Assembly: GCA_019550975.1 (NCBI GenBank)
Contig: SDWH01000017.1
Span: 29,457 to 93,456, forward strand
Direction of reading: 5' to 3'
Source: Bacteroidales bacterium SW299
GTDB taxonomy: Bacteria > Bacteroidota > Bacteroidia > Bacteroidales > Bacteroidaceae
DNA length: 64,000 nt
Shown: positions 26,445 to 36,957 of the stretch, in pieces
Layout: every line of letters begins with the position of its first letter
Numbering within the stretch: the stretch's first letter is position 1
Notes under the pieces: generated by a model
The model's input: only the letters and a program-made list of their open reading frames with translations
Database searches by the model: none
Told to the model about the DNA's origin: nothing
Translations under genes and position numbers: made by a program

Positions 26445-28226
26445 ATGAAGAATATAAGGAATTTTTGCATTATTGCCCATATTGATCATGGCAAGTCGAC
26501 GTTGGCCGACCGTTTGCTGGAGTACACGAAAACGATTAAGATAACCGAAGGTCAGATGCTCGACGACATGGATCTGGAGCGCGAGCGAGGCATCACAATC
26601 AAAAGTCATGCCATTCAGATGGAATATATCTACAACGGTGAAAAGTACATTCTGAATCTGATTGATACTCCGGGGCATGTGGACTTTTCGTATGAAGTTT
26701 CTCGTTCGATAGCAGCCTGTGAAGGCGCATTGCTTGTGGTTGATGCTTCGCAGGGTGTGCAGGCTCAGACCATCTCGAATCTTTATATGGCACTTGAGCA
26801 CGATCTGGAAATCATTCCGGTGATGAACAAGTGTGACATGGACAGTGCGATGCCCGATGAGGTGGAGGACGAAATCATCGACTTGCTGGGCTGCAAGAGG
26901 GAAGACATTATCCGTGCTTCCGGAAAGACAGGAATGGGGGTGGAAGACATATTGAAAGCTGTTGTGGAACGCATCCCTTGTCCGACGGGGGACGAGAATG
27001 CTCCGTTACAGGCATTGATCTTTGATTCGGTCTTCAATTCGTTCCGCGGAATCATCGCATATTTTAAGGTAGAAAACGGAGTCATCCGCACGGGCGACCA
27101 TGTGAAGTTTTTCAACACGGGCAAGGAATATGATGCTGATGAGGTGGGCGTGCTGAAGATGGACATGGTTCCGCGGAAGGAGTTGCGTACGGGGGACGTA
27201 GGTTATATCATTTCGGGTATCAAAAGCTCGAGGGAAGTGAAGGTGGGCGATACGATTACGCACGTCGACCGTCCGTGTGCGGAAGCAATCGCCGGATTTG
27301 AAGAGGTGAAGCCGATGGTGTTTGCCGGTCTTTATCCGATAGAGGCGGATGATTACGAGAATCTTCGGGCTTCGCTTGAGAAACTCCAGTTGAACGATGC
27401 TTCATTGACTTTCCAGCCGGAATCGTCCTTGGCTTTGGGATTCGGTTTCCGCTGCGGCTTTTTGGGACTGCTTCATATGGAGATTATTCAGGAGCGTCTT
27501 GACCGTGAATTCGACATGAGTGTCATTACTACCGTGCCGAACGTGTCGTATATGGTGTATGACAAGCAGGGCGGCGTGCAGGAAGTGCATAATCCGGGCG
27601 GAATGCCTGACCCGACATTGATAGACCGTATCGAGGAACCTTATATCGACGCTTCCATCATCACGACTACCGACTACATCGGGCCTATCATGACGCTGTG
27701 TCTGGGCAAACGCGGCGAACTGGTCCGTCAGGACTATATTTCGGGCAACCGTGTGGAACTGCACTATAAGATGCCGCTGGGAGAAATTGTCATTGACTTC
27801 TACGACAAGCTGAAAAGCATCTCAAAGGGATACGCCTCATTCGACTATCATCAGGCTGGTTTCCGTCCGTCGAAGCTGGTCAAGCTCGATATCCTGCTCA
27901 ACGGCGAATCGGTAGATGCGCTTTCTACGCTTACTCATTTTGACAATGCCTATGATTTGGGACGCAAGATGTGTGAAAAACTGAAAGAACTGATACCGCG
28001 CCAGCAGTTTGAGATTGCTATTCAGGCGGCCATCGGCTCGAAAATCATTGCCCGCGAAACCATCAAGGCTGTGCGTAAGGACGTGACGGCCAAATGTTAC
28101 GGAGGCGACGTAAGCCGCAAGCGCAAGTTGCTCGAAAAGCAGAAGCGCGGAAAGAAGCGCATGAAGCAGATCGGTACGGTGGAGGTGCCTCAAAAGGCGT
28201 TTTTGGCTGTGCTGAAGCTGGATTAG
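26445..28226 (+). CDS. lepA: Elongation factor 4 (back-translocating GTPase)
   Basis: The 593-residue GTPase has G1 ([18 protein letters not shown]), G3 ([12 protein letters not shown]), G4 (NKCDMD), EF-G-like domains and the LepA-specific C-terminal domain ([39 protein letters not shown]). It binds ribosomes and affects translocation and initiation under ionic stress. Full length. Confidence 0.98.
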   Translation: MKNIRNFCIIAHIDHGKSTLADRLLEYTKTIKITEGQMLDDMDLERERGITIKSHAIQMEYIYNGEKYILNLIDTPGHVDFSYEVSRSIAACEGALLVVDASQGVQAQTISNLYMALEHDLEIIPVMNKCDMDSAMPDEVEDEIIDLLGCKREDIIRASGKTGMGVEDILKAVVERIPCPTGDENAPLQALIFDSVFNSFRGIIAYFKVENGVIRTGDHVKFFNTGKEYDADEVGVLKMDMVPRKELRTGDVGYIISGIKSSREVKVGDTITHVDRPCAEAIAGFEEVKPMVFAGLYPIEADDYENLRASLEKLQLNDASLTFQPESSLALGFGFRCGFLGLLHMEIIQERLDREFDMSVITTVPNVSYMVYDKQGGVQEVHNPGGMPDPTLIDRIEEPYIDASIITTTDYIGPIMTLCLGKRGELVRQDYISGNRVELHYKMPLGEIVIDFYDKLKSISKGYASFDYHQAGFRPSKLVKLDILLNGESVDALSTLTHFDNAYDLGRKMCEKLKELIPRQQFEIAIQAAIGSKIIARETIKAVRKDVTAKCYGGDVSRKRKLLEKQKRGKKRMKQIGTVEVPQKAFLAVLKLD

Positions 28227-28709
28227 TCGTTTGATAAAAAAGTGCGTGAAACGCTTCTTAAGCGTAGAAGGCATAAAATACAGGGTTGCCCGTTGGTGGA
28301 GTTAAATGAATGCGTATTTAACTCTGCCGGCAGGTTTCTTGTTTTTCAATGTCTGGTACGGAATCTTGTTGGCTTTGAATCAATGCAGATAATTCAGGAT
28401 GCGCACAATCATTGCAGCATTGAGGTTGCTGTCTTTATGGGCAGCGGTGTGCTGTGAGGAATTGCGGGTAGAGTGTTGTGCCTCTGCCCTTTTGGAAGAG
28501 TAGCGCTCCGGCTTTTCTCTTCGTGGAGAACTTCGGTGGAATTAGCTCAGCATGAGGATGCTGTTTTCCTTTTTTAAACATTCTGCCGCCTGTTTGGGCA
28601 TAAATTGTATTTTCGTAAAATATATTAATATTTCTTTGTTGTTGTTCACAATGAAAATTGTCTGCTTCCTATGTTATATTTTTGTGGGCTTTTTAATAAA
28701 ACTAAAGAT
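28227..28709. other. 483-bp gap without a supported gene
   Basis: No convincing frame. It holds a short hairpin near 28306-28327 (GTTAAAT...ATTTAAC), a weak terminator-like hairpin at 28548-28563 followed by TTTTCCTTTTTT, and a promoter-like TATTTTTG at 28677-28684, 25 bp before the metalloprotease start. Confidence 0.5.
28548..28575 (+). terminator. Possible terminator after lepA
   Basis: CAGCAT at 28548 pairs with ATGCTG at 28558-28563 over a GAGG loop, followed by a T-rich run. The stem is only 6 bp and it lies 320 bp after lepA. Confidence 0.35.
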
Positions 28710-31307
28710 ATGAGAGTTTGTAAGGTAGTAATTTTAACGCTGGTCGTTGGCATGGCGGAAGGATTTGCATTTCCTTCCACAGTTGCAGCCGGTCAGTTGA
28801 GGTGGTTTAAGAAGAAAAAGAAGGAGTCGACGGAACAGGTACAGAAGGCATCTCCCTACGAGGATCTTGTGAAAGGCAGCAAGGTTTCAAAAGGAATGTT
28901 TTCGGTGTACCAGAAAGGGAATGACTATTATTTTGAGGTTCCGGTTTCCTTGCTCGGAAAAGAAATGCTGGTGGTGAACAAATTGCAGCGTGTACCTTCC
29001 GAATTGAACGAGGCGGGGGTGAATCGCGGAGTAAACTATGAAAATCAAATGGTAAGTATCGAGTGGAATAAGGCGGACAACAAGCTCATGTTTCGCCAGC
29101 GCCGTCCGCTTCCTCTTGTTTCTCCCGAAGATGCGATCAGCCAGTCTGTGAAAGACAATTTTATTTCTCCGCTGATTGCGGGCTTTAAGGTTGAAGCTGT
29201 CAATGAAGATTCTACAGCGGTGGTCATTAAGGTGAATGATATTTACGACGGCACGGAAACCAGCATCAACAATGTGTTTACCAATATTAATCTGGGAACT
29301 TCTGCCATCAAGAATCTTTCGCGGATCTTGTCGGTCAAGTCGTTTGCGAACAATGTGGTCGCCACATCCGAACTGACAACCAAGGTGACCGAGGGGACAA
29401 CCAGTGTTTATGTGACGGTTGAGGTAAGTTCGTCGTTGCTGTTATTGCCGGATGTGCCGATGCAGGGACGTTTTGACAATCAGAAGGTGGGGTATTTCAC
29501 AAATCCGCTGTTGAGTTTCAGCGACCGCCAGCAGGGAACGGACAAAAAGCATTTCATCACTCGCTGGCGGCTGGAGCCGAAGCCGGAAGACCGCGAGGCT
29601 TATCTTTCCGGCCAGTTGGTGGAGCCGGCCAGACCGATTGTTTTTTATATTGACAATTCTACGCCTTATCAGTGGCGTCCTTATATAAAGAAAGGAATCG
29701 AGGAGTGGCAGGCTGCTTTTGAGCAGGCAGGATTCAAGAATGCGATTCAGGCCAGGGAGATGTCAGACAGCATTGCTATTGACGCAGATGATGTGAACTA
29801 CTCTGTGGTGACATACGCGGCATCTGAAAAGAAGAATGCGATGGGACCGTCGATACTGGACCCGCGTTCGGGAGAGATTCTTGAAGCTGACATTATGTGG
29901 TGGCATAATGTGTTGTCGATGGTGCGCGAATGGATAACGGTGCAGACAGGAGCCGTTTGTCCGGCAGCGAGAAACGTACAGTTGCCGGACTCGCTGATGG
30001 GCGACGCTATCCGTTTTGTGGCTTGTCATGAAGTGGGCCACTCTTTGGGACTGCGTCATAACATGATGGCGTCGGCTGCCTTCCCGACCGATTCTTTGCG
30101 GTCTGCCACATTCACTTCGCGGATGAACTCAACATCTTCTTCCATCATGGACTACGCCCGTTTCAATTATGTGGCGCAGCCGGGAGATGGCGTAAAGGTG
30201 CTTTCGCCTCATATCGGTCCTTATGACAAGTTTGCGATAGAGTATGGTTACCGCTGGTACGGGAAGAACTCTCCGGAAGAAGAAAAGGATCTGTTGTATG
30301 ACCTGTTGGGCAAATATACCGGCAAGCTCTACAAATACAGCGAAGCGCAGGACGTGAGGGATGCAGTAGATCCCCGTGCGCAGAATGAAGACTTGGGAGA
30401 TGATCCGGTGCGTTCTTCTTTGTATGGAATCGCTAACCTGAAACGAATCGTTCCGGAGATATTGAAATGGACGACAACCGGAGAAAAAGGCCAGACATAC
30501 GAGGACGCTTCCCGGCTTTATTATGCCGTCATAAACCAATGGAACAATTATTTGTATCATGTGCTGGCCAATATCGGCGGCATTTATATCGAGAACACGA
30601 CGGTAGGCGACGGAGTGAAGACTTACACGTTTGTTGAGAAAAGCCGTCAGAAAGAGGCGCTTCGTTTTCTGATTGATCAGGTGCTGACTTATCCGGCATG
30701 GCTCTTTGACACGGAAGTGGGGCAATATACCTACCTGCTTCGTGACACGCCGAACGGAGTGCAGGAAAACGCGCCCGCACAGATTCTGAAGAATGCCCAG
30801 GCATATATTCTTTGGGACTTGCTGGGGAATAACAGGCTGATGCGTATGATTGAGAATGAGTATGAAAACGGAAAGGATGCGTTTACCGTGGTTGAAATGA
30901 TGGATGAACTTCATAGAAGCTTGTTTGGAGTGACTGAGAGAGGGGGAAATCCGGATGTGATGGAACGTTCGTTGCAGAAGAATTTCCTCGATGCCCTGAT
31001 GACTGCCGCCGCCGAACCGGAGGCCGTGAAAATCAACAAGAAGCTGGCTGGAGGCCACTGCCTGTTTGCTTGCGGTGAAGCAGAGTGTTCAAATGGAGAG
31101 AGCGATGAACGGATGGGTGCTCCCCGCGTGCTTAATTTCTACGGAAGCCAGCTTACGCGGATCTCGGATGCGATATCGGTGAAGCGCGGAGAATTGCTGC
31201 GTATCAAGAAACTGTTGCAGAAACGCCTTGGAACATCGGATATGGCGGTGCGCTATCATTATGAGGATATGATTCTGCGCATCAATACGGCGTTGGGTAT
31301 CAACTGA
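28710..31307 (+). CDS. Secreted zinc metalloprotease (metzincin, DUF5117/DUF4953 type)
   Basis: The 865-residue protein has a signal peptide (MRVCKVVILTLVVGMAEGFA), an N-terminal DUF5118/DUF5117-like half, and a catalytic region with HEVGHSLGLRHN near residue 440, matching HExxHxxGxxH. A Met-turn-like SIMDYARF follows about 45 residues later. This is the metzincin layout. It is likely exported to the periplasm or surface. It lies 32 bp before a SusC gene on the same strand, so it probably digests protein for import. The Met at 28710 is chosen because the signal peptide begins there. Confidence 0.85.
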   Translation: MRVCKVVILTLVVGMAEGFAFPSTVAAGQLRWFKKKKKESTEQVQKASPYEDLVKGSKVSKGMFSVYQKGNDYYFEVPVSLLGKEMLVVNKLQRVPSELNEAGVNRGVNYENQMVSIEWNKADNKLMFRQRRPLPLVSPEDAISQSVKDNFISPLIAGFKVEAVNEDSTAVVIKVNDIYDGTETSINNVFTNINLGTSAIKNLSRILSVKSFANNVVATSELTTKVTEGTTSVYVTVEVSSSLLLLPDVPMQGRFDNQKVGYFTNPLLSFSDRQQGTDKKHFITRWRLEPKPEDREAYLSGQLVEPARPIVFYIDNSTPYQWRPYIKKGIEEWQAAFEQAGFKNAIQAREMSDSIAIDADDVNYSVVTYAASEKKNAMGPSILDPRSGEILEADIMWWHNVLSMVREWITVQTGAVCPAARNVQLPDSLMGDAIRFVACHEVGHSLGLRHNMMASAAFPTDSLRSATFTSRMNSTSSSIMDYARFNYVAQPGDGVKVLSPHIGPYDKFAIEYGYRWYGKNSPEEEKDLLYDLLGKYTGKLYKYSEAQDVRDAVDPRAQNEDLGDDPVRSSLYGIANLKRIVPEILKWTTTGEKGQTYEDASRLYYAVINQWNNYLYHVLANIGGIYIENTTVGDGVKTYTFVEKSRQKEALRFLIDQVLTYPAWLFDTEVGQYTYLLRDTPNGVQENAPAQILKNAQAYILWDLLGNNRLMRMIENEYENGKDAFTVVEMMDELHRSLFGVTERGGNPDVMERSLQKNFLDALMTAAAEPEAVKINKKLAGGHCLFACGEAECSNGESDERMGAPRVLNFYGSQLTRISDAISVKRGELLRIKKLLQKRLGTSDMAVRYHYEDMILRINTALGIN

Positions 31308-31339
31308 TTATTTTTTTTGTTTAACTGCTTGATAAATTT

Positions 31340-34300
31340 ATGACTAAAAAACTTTTTGGCATTTCATTATGCCTTCTGATCAACTTGTTCGCCAGGGCGT
31401 ATGCCGGCGACCGTATTGTGACCGGAGTGGTGATTTCCGGTGAGGATGACCAGCCGCTGGTAGGTGCATCTGTTTATGTGCCTGCAGAGGAGCTGAAGAG
31501 AGTGGGTGATAACCGGACGGTTGTAGCTACTATAACCGATATTGACGGAAAGTTTTCTCTGTCTGTGCCGGATAAGGTGACTGGATTAGGTTTCAAGTAT
31601 ATCGGATTTGAAGATCTGCATATAAAGCTGAAGGAAGGCAAAAACGATTATCGGGTAATCTTGCAGCCAATGTCGCATATGTTGGAAGACGTTGTGGTTA
31701 CGGGATATCAGGAGCTGGAACGGCGCAAACTGACGGCCGCCATTTCAAAGGTGGAAGTGACCGAGTCGATGGTGGGAGCTTCTACAAGCATCGACCAGGC
31801 ACTGGCCGGTCAGATTGCCGGTGTGTCGGTGACCAGCGTTTCGGGCGCTCCGGGAGCGCCGGCCCGCATACGTATCCGCGGTACGGCCTCGCTGAACGGA
31901 ACCCAAGACCCGCTTTGGGTGTTGGACGGCATTCCGCTGGAAGGAACGGACATCCCGGCCATGGACGCGAACAATGCCAACGATATTGTCAATATCGGCC
32001 AGTCGTCTGTTGCCGGCTTGAGCCCGAACGACATCGAGAACATCACTATCTTGAAAGATGCAGCCGCTACGGCCATTTATGGAGCGCGTGCGGCAAACGG
32101 TGTCATCATAATCACGACGAAGAGAGGACGGACCGGCAAGCCTGTCGTCAACTTCAATACCAAGCTGACCTATACGCCGAATCTCGACACTTCGCGATTG
32201 AATCTGCTGAATGCCGATGAAAAGGTAAATCTGGAGCTGCAGCTTATGAAAGAAAAACCTTTCCTGATGTGGGACATTATAGAATATCCCGTATTCAGGG
32301 AAAAGGGCGAGGTGGCCGCTATCCTGAAGGCGAACGACGAGCTTGCGCTCTACCGCGAACAGGGATGGGACGCGCTGAGCCCTGAAACGCAGGAGGCGAT
32401 CAACCGGCTGAGGGGAATAAACACAGACTGGAACGACATCCTTTTCCGTGATGCCGTTACGCAGGAATATAACTTCAGCATTTCGGGCGGAACCGAAAAG
32501 GTGACGTATTATAACTCGCTGGGATATACCATAGAGAACGGAAATGTGCCGGGCGTGAGCATGAAGCGTTTCAATCTGACCAGCAAGACTTCCTATCAGG
32601 TGAACAAGATCTTGAGGCTGGGCATCTCGGTGTTTGCCAACCGGCGGAAAAACACTTCTTTCGTGTCGGATACGTACGGACTGATCAATCCGGTGTATTA
32701 TTCGCGTATAGCCAGCCCTTATTTCCAGCCGTTCGACAAGGAAGGAAATTATCTGTACGACTACGATGTGCTGGAGGGCAGCGAGCGTGACGAGAAGCAA
32801 GGATTCAATATCTTTGAGGAGCGGGCCAATACCGGAAACGAGTCGGTGACTACTGCCATCAACTCGATCTTCAATGTAGACTTGCGCTTCAATGACCAGT
32901 GGAAGGTGTCGTCGCAGGTAGGCGTTCAGTGGGACCAGCTTGCGAAAGAGGAGTATGTGGGCAAAAATACATACAACATGCGCAACCAGCGTGAAAACAA
33001 CACTTACTATAAGAACGGTACGCGCATCTACCTCATACCGGAAGGAGGAATGCTGCGGAATACATCCAGCACGACTTCGCAGATAACCTGGAAGCTTCAG
33101 GGAGAATACAAGAATACGTTCGGAAACATTCATGACGTGCAGGTGATGGCCGGTTCGGAAATCCGCAAGAACTGGCTGGAGAACACGGCATCAACCGGGT
33201 ATGGCTATGATCCGAAGACGTTGACGTTCCAGAACATCGTGTTCCCCGACGAGAGCCGTGCAAACGACTGGAAGCTGAAAAGCAAAAGCTATCAGGAGAA
33301 TGCTTTCGCTTCGTTCTACGCCAATGGTTCGTATACGCTCATGAACCGTTATACGTTCGGGGCCAGCGTCCGTCTGGATGGCTCTGACCTCTTCGGGGTG
33401 GACAAGAAGTATCGCTTCCTTCCCATCTATTCGGCCAGTGCTCTGTGGAGAATCTCCAACGAAACTTTCATGCAGGAAGCGAAATGGCTGGACAATCTGG
33501 CCCTGCGCTTTTCATACGGTCTGCAGGGAAACATCGACAAGAACACGTCGCCCTTCCTTGTAGGCATTTACGACAATGTGAGTCTGCTGCCCGGATTTGG
33601 AAGCGAGCAGTCCATTGCCATCAACAGTGCGCCGAACAGCAAGCTGAGATGGGAAAAGACCGCCACGTATAATGTGGGGCTGGACTTCTCTGTGCTGAAC
33701 CAGGCGATCAACCTGAGCGTAGACTATTATCACCGGAAAGGAACGGATCTGATCGGATCGAAAATGCTGCCTCTTGAAAACGGGTTCAGCACCATGACCA
33801 TAAATTGGGCAAGTATGCGCAACGAAGGTGTGGAAGTGAACCTGCAGACACGGAACATTGCAATGAAAGACTTCTCATGGTACACGACCTTCAACTTTGC
33901 ATACAACCAGAACGAGGTGCTGAAAGTGATTACGGAGAAAGATCAGACAACGCCGAGTCTGGAAGGCTATCCGGTAGGAGCGATTTTTGCCTTGAAAACG
34001 AAAGGAATCGACAAGGAAACCGGGCAGATTCTGCTGGAAGACAAGCAGGGAAATGCCGTGACCGTGGAAGAAATGTTCAAGATGACGGATACCGGAGCGG
34101 GTGACGCTTCATACAACATTGGAGCTACCGTGGAAGAGCAGAGGGATATGTATACCTATGCAGGAACGACAGACGCGCCGTATACGGGCGGATTCCTGAA
34201 TACATTGTCGTACAAGAACTGGGAGCTGAACATCAACTTCTCGTTCAACTTCGGGGCGCATGTTCGCACTTCTCCCAGCTATTCCATCACAGACTTTGAC

Positions 34301-34684
34301 CTGGGGCGCAACGTAAACCGGGATATTCTCGACCGCTGGACGCCGGAAAATCCGAACGGCACGCTGCCTGCGCTGGCAACACAAAGAACGAATCCGGCCG
34401 ACTATTACCTGTTCAATTCGAGAAGGGACATCTATAATTCGCTGGATATCTGGGTGAAGAAACTGAACTACGCCCGCTTGCAGAACCTGCGCCTGGCTTA
34501 CCGCCTTCCTTCCGAATGGACTCACAAGCTGCGCATCGGCGACGCAACCGTTGCGATCGAGGCGCGCAACCTGTTTGTCATCAGCAGTGACTACAGCAAT
34601 TATATGGATCCGGAATCGATGGGCAACCTGTATTCCACACCGATACCGAAGTCTGTGACTTTTAATTTGAATCTTAACTTTTAA
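31340..34684 (+). CDS. SusC/RagA-family TonB-dependent transporter
   Basis: The 1114-residue outer-membrane protein has a signal peptide, a carboxypeptidase-regulatory-like domain (about 25-115: VVISGEDDQPLVGASVYVPA), and a TonB box and plug. The plug holds the SusC signatures DVVVTGYQELERRKLTAA, RIRGTASLNGTQDPLWVLDG and DAAATAIYGARAANGVIIIT. A 22-strand beta barrel follows, ending SVTFNLNLNF. It imports oligomers bound by its SusD partner. With a metalloprotease in front, peptides are the likely cargo; no glycosidase is nearby. Confidence 0.96.
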   Translation: MTKKLFGISLCLLINLFARAYAGDRIVTGVVISGEDDQPLVGASVYVPAEELKRVGDNRTVVATITDIDGKFSLSVPDKVTGLGFKYIGFEDLHIKLKEGKNDYRVILQPMSHMLEDVVVTGYQELERRKLTAAISKVEVTESMVGASTSIDQALAGQIAGVSVTSVSGAPGAPARIRIRGTASLNGTQDPLWVLDGIPLEGTDIPAMDANNANDIVNIGQSSVAGLSPNDIENITILKDAAATAIYGARAANGVIIITTKRGRTGKPVVNFNTKLTYTPNLDTSRLNLLNADEKVNLELQLMKEKPFLMWDIIEYPVFREKGEVAAILKANDELALYREQGWDALSPETQEAINRLRGINTDWNDILFRDAVTQEYNFSISGGTEKVTYYNSLGYTIENGNVPGVSMKRFNLTSKTSYQVNKILRLGISVFANRRKNTSFVSDTYGLINPVYYSRIASPYFQPFDKEGNYLYDYDVLEGSERDEKQGFNIFEERANTGNESVTTAINSIFNVDLRFNDQWKVSSQVGVQWDQLAKEEYVGKNTYNMRNQRENNTYYKNGTRIYLIPEGGMLRNTSSTTSQITWKLQGEYKNTFGNIHDVQVMAGSEIRKNWLENTASTGYGYDPKTLTFQNIVFPDESRANDWKLKSKSYQENAFASFYANGSYTLMNRYTFGASVRLDGSDLFGVDKKYRFLPIYSASALWRISNETFMQEAKWLDNLALRFSYGLQGNIDKNTSPFLVGIYDNVSLLPGFGSEQSIAINSAPNSKLRWEKTATYNVGLDFSVLNQAINLSVDYYHRKGTDLIGSKMLPLENGFSTMTINWASMRNEGVEVNLQTRNIAMKDFSWYTTFNFAYNQNEVLKVITEKDQTTPSLEGYPVGAIFALKTKGIDKETGQILLEDKQGNAVTVEEMFKMTDTGAGDASYNIGATVEEQRDMYTYAGTTDAPYTGGFLNTLSYKNWELNINFSFNFGAHVRTSPSYSITDFDLGRNVNRDILDRWTPENPNGTLPALATQRTNPADYYLFNSRRDIYNSLDIWVKKLNYARLQNLRLAYRLPSEWTHKLRIGDATVAIEARNLFVISSDYSNYMDPESMGNLYSTPIPKSVTFNLNLNF

Positions 34685-34687
34685 CGT

Positions 34688-36046
34688 ATGATCATTATGA
34701 TGAAGAAACTATACCAGACAGCATTCTTGGCCGGATGCCTGTTTTCATTGCCTGCCTGCGACTCTTATCTTGATATACAGCCGGTAGGGAAGGTCATTCC
34801 GAGCACGCTCGAAGATTACCGTGCGCTGCTTGCCACGGCTTACGACAAGAAAATGAGCGACCGGGGCGTTTGTGAGCTGCGCACTGATGCCGCTTTCGTA
34901 TCTGCCAGCAGCAGTTATGATGTCAATATCTACCAGGATATCGAAATCTGGAACGATGTGAATCCGGGAGCAAGCACCCGCCAGTTCGGCTGGTCGGATT
35001 ATTACAGCAACATCTATTATGCGAATGCAATCATTTCCAAGCAGGACGAAATTGCTGACGGAAGCCCTGAAGACGTGAACCAGCTGGTGGGAGAAGCCTA
35101 TATGATGCGCGGATACATGCATTTCCTGCTGGTCAATCTTTACGGAGAGCCTTATACGAAAGCGGGAGGACCCGAAAGCAAGGCCGTTCCCTTGAAGTGG
35201 GACATGGATCTGGAGGGAACGCCCGGACGTGTCACGGTGAAAGAAATCTATGATGCGGTGCTTTCGGACATAGCGCGCGCGAAGACGCTGATGAGCAAGG
35301 ATATATGGGAAACCCAGTATATTTACCGCTTTTCTTCGCTGGCGGCCGAGGCTCTTGAATCGAGGGTATACCTTTATATGGGCGAATGGGAAAAAGCATA
35401 CCAGGCTGCGGAACAGGTACTGAAAGTGAAGGCTGACCTGGTTGACCTGAACGCTTCGGGCGGAGAAACGCCGAAGCTTCCCGGCGAATTTGATTCGGCC
35501 GAAATGATCAACGCCTACGAGATTATCTGCGGCGAATCGAATGCTCCTTCAATAAAGGTGGCTCCTGCTTTTGTGGAGCGGTATGAAAACGGGAAGGATC
35601 TCCGCCGGGCAACGTACTTCTCGCAAAACGATAACGGCAATTACATTTCGGTGAGGGGAGGAAAATCGCAGTACAAATGCTCTTTCCGCACCGGCGAGCT
35701 TTATCTGAATGCGGCTGAAGCGGCTGCGCGCCTTGGCAAGTTGCCCGAAGCCCGCGAACGCTTGCTCCAGCTGGTGAAGAACCGCTACACGCAGGCCGGC
35801 TATGAAGAGAAAGCGAAGGCGGCAGAAGCGATGGGCCAGGAGGAGCTGGTTCAGGAAATACTGGACGAGCGCATGCGTGAACTCGCTTTCGAAGGCCATT
35901 ATTGGTTTGATCTGCGACGCACTTCGCGCCCGAGGATTGAAAAGGAAATCGGCGGCAAATCGTATGTGCTGGAGGAGAACGACTCGCGCTATACGCTGCG
36001 CATTCCCCAAGACGCCATCGATGCCAATCCGGGACTTCAGAACTGA
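34688..36046 (+). CDS. SusD/RagB-family nutrient-binding lipoprotein
   Basis: The 452-residue protein has a lipoprotein signal (AFLAGCLFSLPAC, lipidated Cys followed by DSYLDIQP). It also has SusD features (GEAYMMRGYMHFLLVNLYGE, the TPR-like helices, RTGELYLNAAEAAARLGKLP and ILDERMRELAFEGHYWFDLR). It is shorter than most SusD proteins (500-600). It caps the SusC barrel at the cell surface. Start may be 34688 or 34700 (MKKLYQTA); the former lies 3 bp after the susC stop. Confidence 0.94.
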   Translation: MIIMMKKLYQTAFLAGCLFSLPACDSYLDIQPVGKVIPSTLEDYRALLATAYDKKMSDRGVCELRTDAAFVSASSSYDVNIYQDIEIWNDVNPGASTRQFGWSDYYSNIYYANAIISKQDEIADGSPEDVNQLVGEAYMMRGYMHFLLVNLYGEPYTKAGGPESKAVPLKWDMDLEGTPGRVTVKEIYDAVLSDIARAKTLMSKDIWETQYIYRFSSLAAEALESRVYLYMGEWEKAYQAAEQVLKVKADLVDLNASGGETPKLPGEFDSAEMINAYEIICGESNAPSIKVAPAFVERYENGKDLRRATYFSQNDNGNYISVRGGKSQYKCSFRTGELYLNAAEAAARLGKLPEARERLLQLVKNRYTQAGYEEKAKAAEAMGQEELVQEILDERMRELAFEGHYWFDLRRTSRPRIEKEIGGKSYVLEENDSRYTLRIPQDAIDANPGLQN

Positions 36047-36099
36047 ATGTCTTTCTGCTGAAGAGCCGTATAAGTCTTTTTAGGGGAGCGACGTAGTTG

Positions 36100-36169
36100 A
36101 AAGGCCAGGTCCGGGAACCGTGTGTTCAGCTTTTGTGCATGAACGCTGTGTCCCCGCGCCTGGCTTTTT
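36100..36169 (+). terminator. Terminator after SusD gene
   Basis: AAGGCCAGG (36101) pairs with CCTGGCTTTTT (36159-36169), enclosing a second hairpin built on GTTCA and TGAAC. A T-run follows. It lies 55 bp after the susD stop. Confidence 0.6.
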
Positions 36170-36189
36170 GAATGCCGCCGCTCCCTTTT

Positions 36190-36840
36190 TTATGCCTGCT
36201 TTCCTTCTGCTCCGGGAGCCTTTACATAAATCCGGTGGGAGCCTTTCCCTTTGGTTCCGATGTCTTTTCTGTTTGTTTCGAGCCATTTGCGCAGTTCCTT
36301 GCTGGCTGTGGTCCGGCTCAGCCCCACCAGTCTGGCATAGTCGCTTACGGTCATCATGGCATGTTCGGAGAGAAACCGCTTTGCCATATCCAGCCGTTGC
36401 TCGGGCGTATATTCAGAAACATGGAGCTTCGACTTCTTCGGCGCCCGTTCCAGTCGGCAGTGCAGGCTTGTTTCTTGAACCAGTTCTTTTGCCGGCCTGA
36501 AGTTTACCGACCTTATTTCGATGCTTTCCGCATTTCTTCGTGTCCCTTCTCCATCGGGCGTTTCCCTTTCCTTGCCTTTTTTCAGAGTCAGCGAGGGGGT
36601 GAACGTGCCGATTCCTTCGAGTTTCACCGCGTGTCCGCCAGCCATTTCTCTGGCCATTCTCTGGGCAAGCTGGCCGATGATTCCCCGTATCTCTCCCGTG
36701 CTGAACGTGGTTTCTCCGGCTATCATTCTGGCCAGTTCGTCGGTTCCGCAGCAATCCTGCATGACCATTTTCGGATAAAGCAAGGTTTCTCCTTCTTTCC
36801 TGAGATTCTTCATCTCCTGCATCGTATACTTCGCTGCCAT
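36190..36840 (-). CDS. HU-family DNA-binding protein with C-terminal HTH
   Basis: The 216-residue protein starts MAAKYTMQEMKNLRKEGETL. Residues about 10-125 follow the HU-HIG form of the HU/IHF fold (GEIRGIIGQLAQRMAREMAG, HAVKLEGIGTFTPSL, IEIRSVNFRPAKELV). Residues about 145-205 form a helix-turn-helix (MMTVSDYARLVGLSRTTASK) with a basic wing. Such proteins are frequent in Bacteroidetes and their targets are mostly unknown. The phased 21-bp array at 36874-36957 begins 34 bp upstream of this start, which suggests self-regulation. The open frame continues upstream through the array, but that stretch is repeat DNA. Confidence 0.82.
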   Translation of the reverse strand: MAAKYTMQEMKNLRKEGETLLYPKMVMQDCCGTDELARMIAGETTFSTGEIRGIIGQLAQRMAREMAGGHAVKLEGIGTFTPSLTLKKGKERETPDGEGTRRNAESIEIRSVNFRPAKELVQETSLHCRLERAPKKSKLHVSEYTPEQRLDMAKRFLSEHAMMTVSDYARLVGLSRTTASKELRKWLETNRKDIGTKGKGSHRIYVKAPGAEGKQA

Positions 36841-36873
36841 GGTGTTTTGTTTGTTTTTTCTTGTTGGACAATA

Positions 36874-36957
36874 TGTTTTGCAATGCGGTTTCTGCATTCC
36901 GCGGTGTGGTTTGTATAAACGGCATCGTGGTTTCTGCATTCCACATTGTGGTTTCCA
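36874..36957. repeat. Phased 21-bp repeat array C (4 units)
   Basis: Units start at 36874, 36895, 36916 and 36937. The best are CATTCCGCGGTGTGGTTT and CATTCCACATTGTGGTTT; the others keep GTGG or GCGG followed by TTT in phase. The consensus YATTCCRCRTTGTGG is the same as in array E near 63.8 kb. It is directly upstream of the HU/HTH gene (minus strand) and about 265 bp before the rseC-rnf operon. Confidence 0.8.

Noticed and set aside
28535..28565. tRNA-like stretch GAATTAGCTCAGCAT
   Set aside because: Only the D-arm-like TTAGCTCAG is present; there is no T arm or acceptor pairing downstream.
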